NCBI GenBank assembly: GCA_963807155.1
Contig: CAWEAZ010000011.1
Location: 62,001-126,000 of the forward strand
DNA length: 64,000 bases
DNA from: JACCZX01 sp963807155
GTDB taxonomy: Bacteria > Pseudomonadota > Gammaproteobacteria > Burkholderiales > Burkholderiaceae_F
Reading direction: 5' to 3'
Under the pieces are notes generated by a model. The model was not told the DNA's origin. It saw only the letters and a list, made by a program, of their open reading frames with translations, and made no database searches. The position numbers were made by a program, and so were the translations under genes. Within the stretch, counting starts at the first letter, position 1, and every line of letters begins with the position of its first letter. Shown here in pieces: positions 56,952 through 64,000 of this stretch.

Positions 56952-57176
56952 GTCACCCCCAAGTCGAATTGCGGCCTGCATCCGCTACATCCCCCGACGC
57001 AAAACGAAATCTCGTCCGCTCGATGGCACGTCGTCTGTGCAGACACCACTAGTTCTAGTCGCTGACGTCAACGCCAAGCCTGCCGCTGATCAGCACACTG
57101 CGCTCCAAATGCCGCACACCGCCTTGCTGATCGAGCCCACAACGGTGCCCGCGCAAATCTCACTTCGGCAAAGGTG

Positions 57177-57223
57177 TACAACATCTTGTATGTACTCGTC
57201 GATACGTCACTACGAATAGTGTG
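57177..57223 (-). promoter_or_regulatory. Tandem NrdR-box-like palindromes upstream of nrdAB
   Basis: Two palindromes, TACAACATCTTGTA (57178-57191) and CACTACGAATAGTG (57209-57222), have centres exactly 31 bp apart. NrdR, the ribonucleotide reductase repressor, binds paired ~16-bp boxes spaced about three helical turns, and the second site matches the known ACACTA...TAGTGT pattern well. They lie just downstream of the predicted -10 element of nrdAB, which suits repression. A third palindrome, CAACATATGTTG (57254-57265), overlaps the -35. Confidence 0.6.
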
Positions 57224-57227
57224 CGCA

Positions 57228-57256
57228 TCATATGCGCAGAATTTTTGAAACTCAAC
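57228..57256 (-). promoter_or_regulatory. Predicted sigma-70 promoter of nrdAB
   Basis: On the minus strand, TTGAGT (57256-57251) and TATGAT (57233-57228) are separated by exactly 17 bp. Transcription would start at about 57221, leaving a ~270-nt leader before the nrdA start. The -10 lies inside an inverted repeat TGCGCAT-CAT-ATGCGCA (57223-57239) and the -35 overlaps CAACATATGTTG. Confidence 0.55.
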
Positions 57257-57314
57257 ATATGTTGATGGCGCATCGCATCGAAGATACGTTGCGCCGTTCC
57301 GGCAAAGAAAAAAA

Positions 57315-57869
57315 TCAGGCCGACGGAGTGGAAACGCTTGACGGGAGCTCGACTCGACGCCAGTCGAAAAACGGACCGGGATCGGTCTTTCGATCGGGTG
57401 CGATATCGGCGTGGCCGCGCACCGCTTCGATTGGGTACACAGCCAGCAACGCACCGATGACTGAGTTCAGCGCCGCATACTGCGCATCGGCAAACGCCTC
57501 GAAATCGGTTCCCTCAAGCTCGATGCCGACTGAAAAGTCGTTGCATGCAATGCGACCATCGAATTGTGAAACGCCCGCATGCCATGCTCGGTCAGCGAAA
57601 GAGACGTATTGCGTCACCCGGCCATCGCGCTCGATCAAGACGTGCGCCGACACGTTCAAACCGGCCACCTGCGCGAAATAAGGATCGGCGGAAACCTCCA
57701 GCGTATTGGTGAACAGTCGCGATATATGGCCACCTCCGTAATTACCGGGCGGCAGGCTGATGTTGTGGACGACGATCAGCACGATCGCGCAGCCTGGCGG
57801 TCGCGCATCAAAGTTAGGCGAATCGATGCGACAGACACCTTCTAGCCAGCCGTCGGCACAGACAATCAC
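57315..57869 (-). CDS. ampD: 1,6-anhydro-N-acetylmuramyl-L-alanine amidase AmpD
   Basis: Cytoplasmic zinc amidase (184 aa) that cleaves the peptide from anhydromuropeptides in cell-wall recycling. It shows LIVVHNISLPPGNYGGGHI (first zinc His), VSAHVLIERDGRVTQYVSFA, and the catalytic block VRGHADIAPDRKTDPGPFFD with the second His and the Asp ligand. Intact. The start overlaps the pilR stop. Its product feeds the Mpl ligase encoded at 43.6-45.0 kb. No ampR or beta-lactamase gene is nearby. Confidence 0.95.
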   Translation of the reverse strand: MIVCADGWLEGVCRIDSPNFDARPPGCAIVLIVVHNISLPPGNYGGGHISRLFTNTLEVSADPYFAQVAGLNVSAHVLIERDGRVTQYVSFADRAWHAGVSQFDGRIACNDFSVGIELEGTDFEAFADAQYAALNSVIGALLAVYPIEAVRGHADIAPDRKTDPGPFFDWRRVELPSSVSTPSA

Positions 57870-59356
57870 TTGATACCGAGCCGTTGCATCCGGTAGCGGA
57901 GTTGCCGAAACGTGATACCAAGTAGCTGCGCAGCGGCGGTGCGGTTGTACCGCGTCTTGGCAAGGGCGCAGCGAATCGCATCGCGCTCCAGCGAATCGAG
58001 ATACGCGCCCAACGAGGTCGGAACTCCATCAACGACCTGAAAATCCAAAACTGCGGGAGTTGAGAGATCTTCAGCGGGTTCGGGCAGCGGCACGGTCGCT
58101 TCGTCCACCGAAATCGTCTCCGCCTCCATCGGCGCATCGAGCTCCGCGTTCGGCAGCATCAGATCGTCTGCCATTAATACGTCGTCGACGGCGAGCGCGA
58201 CGGCGCGCTCGAGAATATTTTCGAGCTCGCGCACATTGCCCGGGAACCGATATCGCTTCAGCGCTGTGGCGGCGGCCGGCGACAAATGCGCGCGTCGCGA
58301 GTTTGCGCGCTCGGAGATGCGCGCCAATATTGACTCGGCGAGCACCGGAATGTCATCCAATCGTTCACGCAATCCGGGAACGCGCAGCTCGATCACATTC
58401 AGACGATAAAACAAATCCTGCCTAAATCTTCCGGCGGTAACGAGTGCGCCCAGGTCCTGATGCGTCGCACTGACGAGCCGAACGTCCACCGGCTCTTCCA
58501 CTGACGCGCCCACCTTGCGCACTCTGCGCTCCTGGATCGCGCGCAACAATTTGACCTGCATCGCCAGTGGCAACTCGGCCACTTCATCCAGGAAAAGGGT
58601 TCCGCCTGCGGCGGCCTGAAAGAATCCTTCCCGATCGCGCTCGGCACCGGTAAAGGCACCCTTGCGATAACCGAAGAATTCGGCCTCCATCAGTGTCTCC
58701 GGGATTGCGCCGCAATTGACCGCTATAAATGGTTGCTGGCTTCGGCTCGAAGAGTCGTGAATGGCGCGGGCCGCAAGCTCCTTGCCGCTACCTGATTCGC
58801 CGCGAATAGCCACTGGCGCCATGCTGCGCGCGAGCCGGCTGATCATTGCCCGCATCTGCTGCATTACAGGCGTATCGCCGGTCAAGCGCGCCAATGAACT
58901 AGCGCCGATCAAGCTTGGTGCGCCGGAAGTATCGGCAGCGACGGGCGACTCGCGCACCGCCGAGCGAACCAGCATGCGCAACTGATTAATATCAACGGGC
59001 TTAGTCAGATAATCAAATGCACCCGCCTTTAACGCCGCTACCGCATTTTCAGCGCTACCGTAAGCAGTGATCACGGCGATTGGCGGACCGGCCGATGCCG
59101 ACACGTGCCGCACCAGATCGAGGCCGGTGCCATCGGGCAGCCGCATGTCAGTCAGGCACAGCGCGTACGCATTGTGCGCAAGTAACTCGCGCGCAGCGCT
59201 GACCGATTCTGCCGTATCGACGTCGAGCCCAAGCCGGACCAGCGTCAACGACAAGAGCTCGCGTAGATCCGCTTCGTCATCAACGACGAGTACCGCCGGC
59301 AACCTGCGCTGCATCGGCGCAGCCGGCGAGGGTTCGGAGCCTACGGACGGGTTCAT
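57866..59356 (-). CDS. pilR: Sigma-54-dependent response regulator PilR
   Basis: NtrC-type regulator (496 aa) controlling type IV pilin transcription. Receiver domain (about 20-135): LVVDDEADLRELL, phospho-Asp in CLTDMRLPDGTG, Lys in FDYLTKPVD. AAA+ domain (about 165-395): Walker A IRGESGSGKELAARAIH, sigma-54 contact loop KGAFTGA, Walker B GGTLFLDEVAELP. A C-terminal Fis-type helix-turn-helix is TRYNRTAAAQLLGITFRQLR. The pilS gene is immediately upstream, 46 bp away. Confidence 0.93.
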   Translation of the reverse strand: MNPSVGSEPSPAAPMQRRLPAVLVVDDEADLRELLSLTLVRLGLDVDTAESVSAARELLAHNAYALCLTDMRLPDGTGLDLVRHVSASAGPPIAVITAYGSAENAVAALKAGAFDYLTKPVDINQLRMLVRSAVRESPVAADTSGAPSLIGASSLARLTGDTPVMQQMRAMISRLARSMAPVAIRGESGSGKELAARAIHDSSSRSQQPFIAVNCGAIPETLMEAEFFGYRKGAFTGAERDREGFFQAAAGGTLFLDEVAELPLAMQVKLLRAIQERRVRKVGASVEEPVDVRLVSATHQDLGALVTAGRFRQDLFYRLNVIELRVPGLRERLDDIPVLAESILARISERANSRRAHLSPAAATALKRYRFPGNVRELENILERAVALAVDDVLMADDLMLPNAELDAPMEAETISVDEATVPLPEPAEDLSTPAVLDFQVVDGVPTSLGAYLDSLERDAIRCALAKTRYNRTAAAQLLGITFRQLRYRMQRLGIK

Positions 59357-59402
59357 TTGGGGCGGTTATCGCTCAAGGCTCATTAACTCTCATAACACTC
59401 AC

Positions 59403-61154
59403 CTAGTGAATAGGCAGCGTGTCAAGAAAGCCCTGCTGTTCGTTACCCACCAGTGCGCCTCCTCCAAATCGAAGCAAAAACCCGTCGCTTGACGAACCGT
59501 CGACTTCGCGCCGGGATGAATACGACAGAACCGCACGATTCGTAACGCAAAACTCGCGCGCCAGATAGAGCCCAAGGCCGGTTCCCTGTGTGCGCGTTGT
59601 GAAAAACGGCTCGAACAATGCGGCTCGCGCATCGGCCGGTACACCTGCGCCGTCATCGAACACCCACAACTGCGCGCGATCCTGCTCGGGCGCACGCTCG
59701 ATCAGTATCCTGACTGACTTCGCGCCTCCTGTCGCATAACGCAGCGCATTGTCGACAAGGTTATAAAGTACCTGGCGCAGATGTGATTGCTCGAATTTCA
59801 CGCGCAGTCCAGCTTCGGCTTCGAGTTGAATCGTTGTCGGAGCAAGCGCCCGGTCTCGGATGAACTCGGTCATGAACTGCTGTACGAATTCGTTGATATC
59901 GATTTCGTCGCCCAGCGGGGGCTCGCGGCGAGCCACCCTCAACACGTCCTCGACAAGCCGGTTAAGACGCTGAGTATTCTCACGCACGATACCCGCCAAG
60001 CGCTTTAGTAGTGGATCTGCGCTGTCCTCGCCCATCAACTGGCCAGCGTGGCTGATCGCAGCAAGCGGATTACGAATCTCATGCGCGATCGACGCCGTCA
60101 GGCGGCCCATCGCGGCGAGCTTCAGTTGCTGGGCACGATCTTCGACGTCGCGTACGTCCTCGATGAAAATGACAAACTCCTCGTCAGAGCCCGATGTCGG
60201 CCGCGCAAAGCGAGCGCGCATGCGCGATTCGATCAGCGGGCTCGTCGCCGCGTCTGTGCCGGCCATCACTGTGTTCGACCACGCGCCCTCGCTGCGCCCG
60301 GCATCGACCCAGCGTATGAAGGCTTCCGCGAGCGCGCTGGCAGCAGGAACGTCCTTCAACCGAACGCCAGTGAGCTGTGCTGAGGGTTCGAGTCCCAACA
60401 TGCGACGAGCGGCGCGGTTATTGGCGCGCACCTGAGTTGCCGGATCCACGACGATCACGCCCTGTTGCATCTGTGCAATCACCAGCCGGTTGATCGCGAG
60501 CTGATTTTGAAGGTCGCGGCCACGCGAGCGGGCCAAGCGCTCCTGGCTCGCCAGTCTCGAACTCAGCGCGCGCAGTAGCGCAGTGACCGCAAATAGCGCG
60601 GCACCATAAAGGCCTGCTTGAAAGAGCAAGGGATCGGACCCGTCCACCGACAGCGTGCGCAACCCGGCATCGATCAGGATTGCCAGCACGGCGACGGCGC
60701 ACACGAAAAATACAAGCGTTGACGACAACAACAACGAGGCGCCGGCTAGCGGCAGCAGAAACAAGATCACCCACCCAGATGCAACTCCACCGCTGCTAAC
60801 CACCAGCAACGTGATAACGACAAAATCGAGTACCAGTTGCCCGATCACCTGCGCCAGAAAGCGCCGGTGCAAGTAAAGCGAAAGACCGGCGAACAACGCG
60901 GCGAATGCAAAATACGACAACGACGTCGCGAGTGTCGACCCCGTGGCACCGCTGACTCCCATCGGGCGCGGTCCAAAGGCCGCACTGGCAAACACGAGCG
61001 CGGCGGCGACGATCACGCGAGTGCTGGCAAAATATTCCAATGCGCGCCAAGGCGTTTCTTCCTCGCCAAGCGGCTTGCCGTCCAGCGGCAACTCGACCGA
61101 TTGGATCGACGTATCGGAGGCGTTCATTAGGCGCGAAACAGAATGATTCGCCAC
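59403..61154 (-). CDS. pilS: Sensor histidine kinase PilS
   Basis: Membrane-bound histidine kinase (583 aa) partnering PilR. About six membrane helices lie within residues 45-215, as in PilS of Pseudomonas. A PAS-like domain follows (QGVIVVDPATQVRANNRAAR). The H-box is SIAHEIRNPLAAISHAGQLM (phospho-His). The ATPase domain has LVDNALRYA, VFDDGAGVP and TQGTGLGLYLARE. Intact. The start is three bases after the PP0621-family gene on the same strand. Confidence 0.93.
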   Translation of the reverse strand: MANHSVSRLMNASDTSIQSVELPLDGKPLGEEETPWRALEYFASTRVIVAAALVFASAAFGPRPMGVSGATGSTLATSLSYFAFAALFAGLSLYLHRRFLAQVIGQLVLDFVVITLLVVSSGGVASGWVILFLLPLAGASLLLSSTLVFFVCAVAVLAILIDAGLRTLSVDGSDPLLFQAGLYGAALFAVTALLRALSSRLASQERLARSRGRDLQNQLAINRLVIAQMQQGVIVVDPATQVRANNRAARRMLGLEPSAQLTGVRLKDVPAASALAEAFIRWVDAGRSEGAWSNTVMAGTDAATSPLIESRMRARFARPTSGSDEEFVIFIEDVRDVEDRAQQLKLAAMGRLTASIAHEIRNPLAAISHAGQLMGEDSADPLLKRLAGIVRENTQRLNRLVEDVLRVARREPPLGDEIDINEFVQQFMTEFIRDRALAPTTIQLEAEAGLRVKFEQSHLRQVLYNLVDNALRYATGGAKSVRILIERAPEQDRAQLWVFDDGAGVPADARAALFEPFFTTRTQGTGLGLYLAREFCVTNRAVLSYSSRREVDGSSSDGFLLRFGGGALVGNEQQGFLDTLPIH

Positions 61155-61156
61155 AT

Positions 61157-61390
61157 TTATTCGCGCGGTGGCGGCATCGCCCGGCGATGTTCCTCGCAGC
61201 AGAAGTAACGCTCATCCTGCATCAGCGCTTCTTCGCGCGGGACGTGCAGGCCGCACGTGGCGCAGCTGACCATCGGTAGACGAGCCACGCTGGAATCAGC
61301 GCCGCCTGGTGGTAGTTGCTTTTTTTGCAGCAGCCGCCAGACAAGATAAATCGCCAGCGCAAGCAGTACAAAAAACACGATCCGACTCAT
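61157..61390 (-). CDS. PP0621-family small membrane protein
   Basis: 77-aa protein with one N-terminal membrane helix (IVFFVLLALAIYLVWRLL) and a small metal-binding module: MVSCATCGLHVPREEAL, then YFCCEEHRRAM. The paired cysteines and His suggest a zinc ribbon. The family is widespread beside pilS in beta-proteobacteria and pseudomonads and has no known function. It sits between the CcsA-like gene and pilS with gaps of 3 and 2 bases. Confidence 0.85.
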   Translation of the reverse strand: MSRIVFFVLLALAIYLVWRLLQKKQLPPGGADSSVARLPMVSCATCGLHVPREEALMQDERYFCCEEHRRAMPPPRE

Positions 61391-61393
61391 CGC

Positions 61394-62233
61394 TCAGACT
61401 CTCTGCAGCAGCACTTCGAGTACAAAATGACTGCCAACATACGCCAACATCAACATTGCAAATCCCGTTAGAGTCCACCGCAGCGCGGTGCGCCCGCGCC
61501 AGCCAAACACCATGCGCCCCAGCAATAAACCGGCGAATACGATCCAGGAGGCGACGGCAAATACAGTCTTGTGATCGAACCGCAGCGGTCTGCCGAACAG
61601 TTGCTCTGAAAAGAAAATGCCGCTGACGAGCGTCGCAGTCAGCAAGATAAATCCCACTGTGATCAGGCGGAACAACACGCCCTCCATTGCCAGCAATGGT
61701 GGAAGTCGATCGATGACAAACGCGAGCCGACCCGACCCTGCGGCGGCTTCCCCGTGCAACCGACGCTCCATCGTCGCCATCAGCAACGCATGGATCGCAG
61801 CGATCGTGAGCAAGCTGTAGGCGAGAATCGCCAGCAGCAGATGGACCTGGAACAAAGGCGCCCCGCTCGACCTGCCGACAATTGCGCCCGGGAACAGTGC
61901 CGGCAGCAAAGTTGCAATGGCCGCCAATGGCAGCACTAACAAGAACATCCCTCTTGATGGCGAGAACATCGTCTCGACACACACGATCAAGGCTGTGATC
62001 CAAAGCGTGGCAGAAAGCGCGTGTGCAAAGCCGAAGCGCAATTCCCCGTTTTCGAACATGCCGTGCAAAAGCAACGTGCCGTGCAGCACGAGCGCCAAGG
62101 CCAGAACAACACCGGGCCACAGTGGCGCGCGTTCGGAGTCTGGACGCTGACCGGTCCATTCGCGCCATGCGAGAAGCAGGTAAAGCGCGGCGACGGCCAC
62201 GTACAATGCGAGCCACTCGAAGCGCAACTGCAT
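61394..62233 (-). CDS. CcsA/HemX-like cytochrome c assembly family membrane protein
   Basis: 279 aa with eight hydrophobic helices. The C-terminal half matches the cytochrome c assembly (CcsA) domain: FQVHLLLAILAYSLLTIAAI, LFGRPLRFDHKTVFAVASWI, and GWRGRTALRWTLTGFAMLML. The conserved histidines in these helices are possible haem ligands. It belongs to the YpjD/HemX-type short branch, found next to ffh in many proteobacteria; its exact role is unproven. It is divergent from ffh, with ~70 bp between the starts. Confidence 0.88.
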   Translation of the reverse strand: MQLRFEWLALYVAVAALYLLLAWREWTGQRPDSERAPLWPGVVLALALVLHGTLLLHGMFENGELRFGFAHALSATLWITALIVCVETMFSPSRGMFLLVLPLAAIATLLPALFPGAIVGRSSGAPLFQVHLLLAILAYSLLTIAAIHALLMATMERRLHGEAAAGSGRLAFVIDRLPPLLAMEGVLFRLITVGFILLTATLVSGIFFSEQLFGRPLRFDHKTVFAVASWIVFAGLLLGRMVFGWRGRTALRWTLTGFAMLMLAYVGSHFVLEVLLQRV

Positions 62234-62301
62234 GAATCTTTATACCATGCAGCTATTGAGTCTTTCCTCTGCGCATAAGGCGAAATTCGCTTCCTTTTTC
62301 G

Positions 62302-63678
62302 ATGCTTGATCAACTGACTACCAGACTCGCGCGTGTCGTTAAGACGATGCGTGGTGAGGCGCGCCTGACCGAAGAAAATATGCAGGCGATGCTGCGCGAA
62401 GTACGCGTCGCGCTGCTCGAGGCCGATGTCGCACTGCCGGTCGTGCGCGATTTCATCGCCCGCATTAGGGAAAAAGCGCTCGGCGAAGACGTGATCGGCA
62501 GTTTGACGCCAGGCCAGGCGTTGGTGGGCGTCGTGCAGCGCGAGCTAACCACCCTAATGGGGGGTGATCTCGACGACAAGCAGCGCCAACTAAATCTGGC
62601 AACGCAACCGCCGGCGGTGATCCTGCTAGCGGGCTTGCAGGGCGCTGGGAAGACCACCACTGCGGGAAAGCTCGCGCGCTGGCTGAAAGCTGAGCGCAAC
62701 AAGAAAGTCTTGGCAGTGTCGACGGACGTCTATCGGCCCGCCGCGATCGAACAACTCAAGATGGTGGCGGAGCAAGCTGGCGCGCAATTTTTCGAATCAG
62801 CGATTGGTGATCAACCGATTGATATTGCCGCGCGCGCGATCGACCACGCCAAGCGCCATTACTTCGACGTGCTGATCGTCGACACCGCGGGCCGCCTCGC
62901 GATCGACGAAGCGATGATGCAGGAGGTCTCAGCGCTCGAAGCGCGGTTAAATCCGATCGAGACGCTGTTCGTCGTCGACGCGATGCTCGGACAGGACGCG
63001 GTTGCAACCGCCAAAGTGTTTGCCGATCGCCTACCGTTGACCGGTGTCATCCTGACCAAGCTCGATGGCGATTCGCGCGGCGGCGCCGCGTTATCCGTTC
63101 GGCACGTGACCGGCAAGCCGATCAAGTTTGTCGGCGTGGGTGAAAAGCTCGATGGTCTCGAGCCGTTTTCACCCGATCGAATGGCAAGTCGCATTCTTGG
63201 CATGGGCGACATCGTCTCATTGGTCCAAGACGTTCAAAAATCAGTCGATCAGGCAAGCGCGCAGAAGTTTGCCAAGCGTATGCAATCGGGCGAGCGGTTT
63301 GATCTGAACGATTTCAAAGAACAGATCATGCAAATGCGGAAGATGGGCGGGCTATCGAGCATGCTTGACAAGCTTCCAGCGCAGCTTGCGGAAGCGGCCG
63401 GTCAAGTGAACGCTGATGTGCAGGAAAAACAGATCCGCCGCACAGAAGGCATCATCAATTCGATGACCGCCGCAGAGCGCGCAAAACCCGAGTTGATCAA
63501 AGCCTCTCGCAAACGGCGCATTGCTGCCGGTGCCGGTGTTCCGGTGCAGGAAGTCAACCGAATGCTGAAGCAGTTCGATCAGATGCAGGCAATGATGAAG
63601 CAGATGAAAAAGGGAGGGCTTGCGAAGATGATGCGAGGGCTTGGCGCCTTGAAGGGCCTGCCGGGCATGCCGCGTTAG
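62302..63678 (+). CDS. ffh: Signal recognition particle protein Ffh
   Basis: SRP54 GTPase (458 aa) that binds 4.5S RNA and signal sequences to target proteins to the inner membrane via FtsY. N domain: MLDQLTTRLARVVKTMRGEA. G domain: ILLAGLQGAGKTTTAGKLA (G1), VIVDTAGRLAIDE, ILTKLDGDSRGGAALSV (G4). The C-terminal M domain from about residue 325 is methionine-rich (QIMQMRKMGGLSSML, RMLKQFDQMQAMMKQMKKGG) and contains the RNA-binding RRIAAGAGVPVQEVNRM. Intact. Confidence 0.98.
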   Translation: MLDQLTTRLARVVKTMRGEARLTEENMQAMLREVRVALLEADVALPVVRDFIARIREKALGEDVIGSLTPGQALVGVVQRELTTLMGGDLDDKQRQLNLATQPPAVILLAGLQGAGKTTTAGKLARWLKAERNKKVLAVSTDVYRPAAIEQLKMVAEQAGAQFFESAIGDQPIDIAARAIDHAKRHYFDVLIVDTAGRLAIDEAMMQEVSALEARLNPIETLFVVDAMLGQDAVATAKVFADRLPLTGVILTKLDGDSRGGAALSVRHVTGKPIKFVGVGEKLDGLEPFSPDRMASRILGMGDIVSLVQDVQKSVDQASAQKFAKRMQSGERFDLNDFKEQIMQMRKMGGLSSMLDKLPAQLAEAAGQVNADVQEKQIRRTEGIINSMTAAERAKPELIKASRKRRIAAGAGVPVQEVNRMLKQFDQMQAMMKQMKKGGLAKMMRGLGALKGLPGMPR

Positions 63679-63687
63679 CGTAGATCC

Positions 63688-63713
63688 TGCGCGCGATACC
63701 GTCGCCGCGCGCA
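63688..63713. terminator. Hairpin between convergent ffh and transglycosylase genes
   Basis: TGCGCGCG (63688-63695) and CGCGCGCA (63706-63713) pair over a 10-nt loop, ten bases after the ffh stop and just before the end of the opposite gene. The following T content is low (ACGTTCTT), so efficiency as an intrinsic terminator is uncertain. Confidence 0.5.
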
Positions 63714-63725
63714 ACGTTCTTCAAC

Positions 63726-64000
63726 TCACCCAACGCGGGGGTTCGGGGCCGTTTGCTCGCCTGGCGTTGCTTCATAGGTCCAGCGGTTTTTCCAGGCTGC
63801 GAGTATCGAGTCGGGATAGCCCGCCCGCCCACGGCTGCCGTTGTAGCGGCCGAGCGCCATGAACAAATCTCCTCGTTCGATGTCGAGGTAGTGACGGAGG
63901 ATTACGGTGCCGTATCGCAAGTTCGTGGCCATCGAAAAGAGATGGCGCGATTCACCGTCGCCAATCACCCGCGTCCAAAACGGCATCACCTGCATCAGCC
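63726..64000 (-). CDS. Lytic transglycosylase (SLT domain), N-terminus outside the window
   Basis: C-terminal ~90 residues of a peptidoglycan lytic transglycosylase; the gene continues past the right edge, so the catalytic glutamate is not visible. The piece starts in the conserved MQVMPFWTRVIGD segment. TNLRYGTVILRHYLDIERGD and LFMALGRYNGSRGRAGYP follow, typical of the SLT fold after the active site. It ends with a short tail GEQTAPNPRVG. A second SLT enzyme lies at 32.9-33.9 kb; they are different subtypes. Confidence 0.85.
   Translation of the reverse strand, partial: LMQVMPFWTRVIGDGESRHLFSMATNLRYGTVILRHYLDIERGDLFMALGRYNGSRGRAGYPDSILAAWKNRWTYEATPGEQTAPNPRVG

Noticed and set aside
61296..62216. 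306-aa minus-strand frame overlapping the CcsA-like gene
   Set aside because: Arg-rich alternative frame; the 279-aa frame has eight membrane helices and CcsA motifs.

Overview
GC-rich chromosomal segment of a betaproteobacterium, most likely Burkholderiales or a close relative. The gene order is typical of that group: tkt-gap, pgk-pyk-fba, purC-purE-purK-tsaC, mpl-yqiA, aroE-mtgA, accB-accC-prmA, pilS-pilR-ampD next to nrdAB, and ffh beside a CcsA-like gene. No rRNA, tRNA, CRISPR array, insertion sequence or phage gene was seen.

Layout. 1-3989: branched-chain amino acid ABC importer (livK end, terminator, livH, an in-frame livM-livG fusion, livF). 4130-5142: decayed extracellular GDSL esterase with a PEP-CTERM remnant. 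5286-9454 (minus): dgkA, purC, purE, purK, tsaC/sua5. 9494-13725 (plus): M14 carboxypeptidase, PlsB-like acyltransferase, orphan TctC/Bug binding protein, then a 173-bp nested palindrome. 14002-19226 (minus): fba, S41 peptidase, pyk, pgk. 19278-24822: rhombosortase facing two broken GlyGly-CTERM subtilases and a small lipoprotein resembling a free subtilase propeptide. 24966-28037 (minus): gap, tkt. 28195-29777: speD-speE fusion behind a structured leader. 29800-37523: rsmE, maeB, a lytic transglycosylase, ubiD, a KTSC protein, mgtE. 37582-44959 (minus): mpl, yqiA, an SDR reductase, an RNase II-type enzyme, tonB, aroE, mtgA. 45048-51248 (plus): a conserved unknown, aroQ, accB, accC, prmA, a zinc-ribbon/DUF3426 protein, a PfkB kinase. 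51250-56951 (minus): yggT, a histone H1-like protein, nrdB, nrdA with a promoter and NrdR-like boxes. 57315-62233 (minus): ampD, pilR, pilS, PP0621, a CcsA-like protein. 62302-64000: ffh and the end of another transglycosylase.

The most interesting region is 19.3-24.9 kb. A rhombosortase gene sits with two tandem subtilase genes whose tails carry GlyGly-CTERM signals. A lipoprotein upstream matches only their propeptide region. A 21-bp direct repeat lies upstream of each unit, which points to tandem duplication.

Caveat: single frameshifts break many otherwise normal housekeeping genes (purC, purK, tkt, ubiD, maeB, nrdB, prmA and others). Most are probably sequence errors. The subtilases and the PEP-CTERM esterase are broken far more densely and may be true pseudogenes. 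Starts and ends of broken genes are reconstructions.
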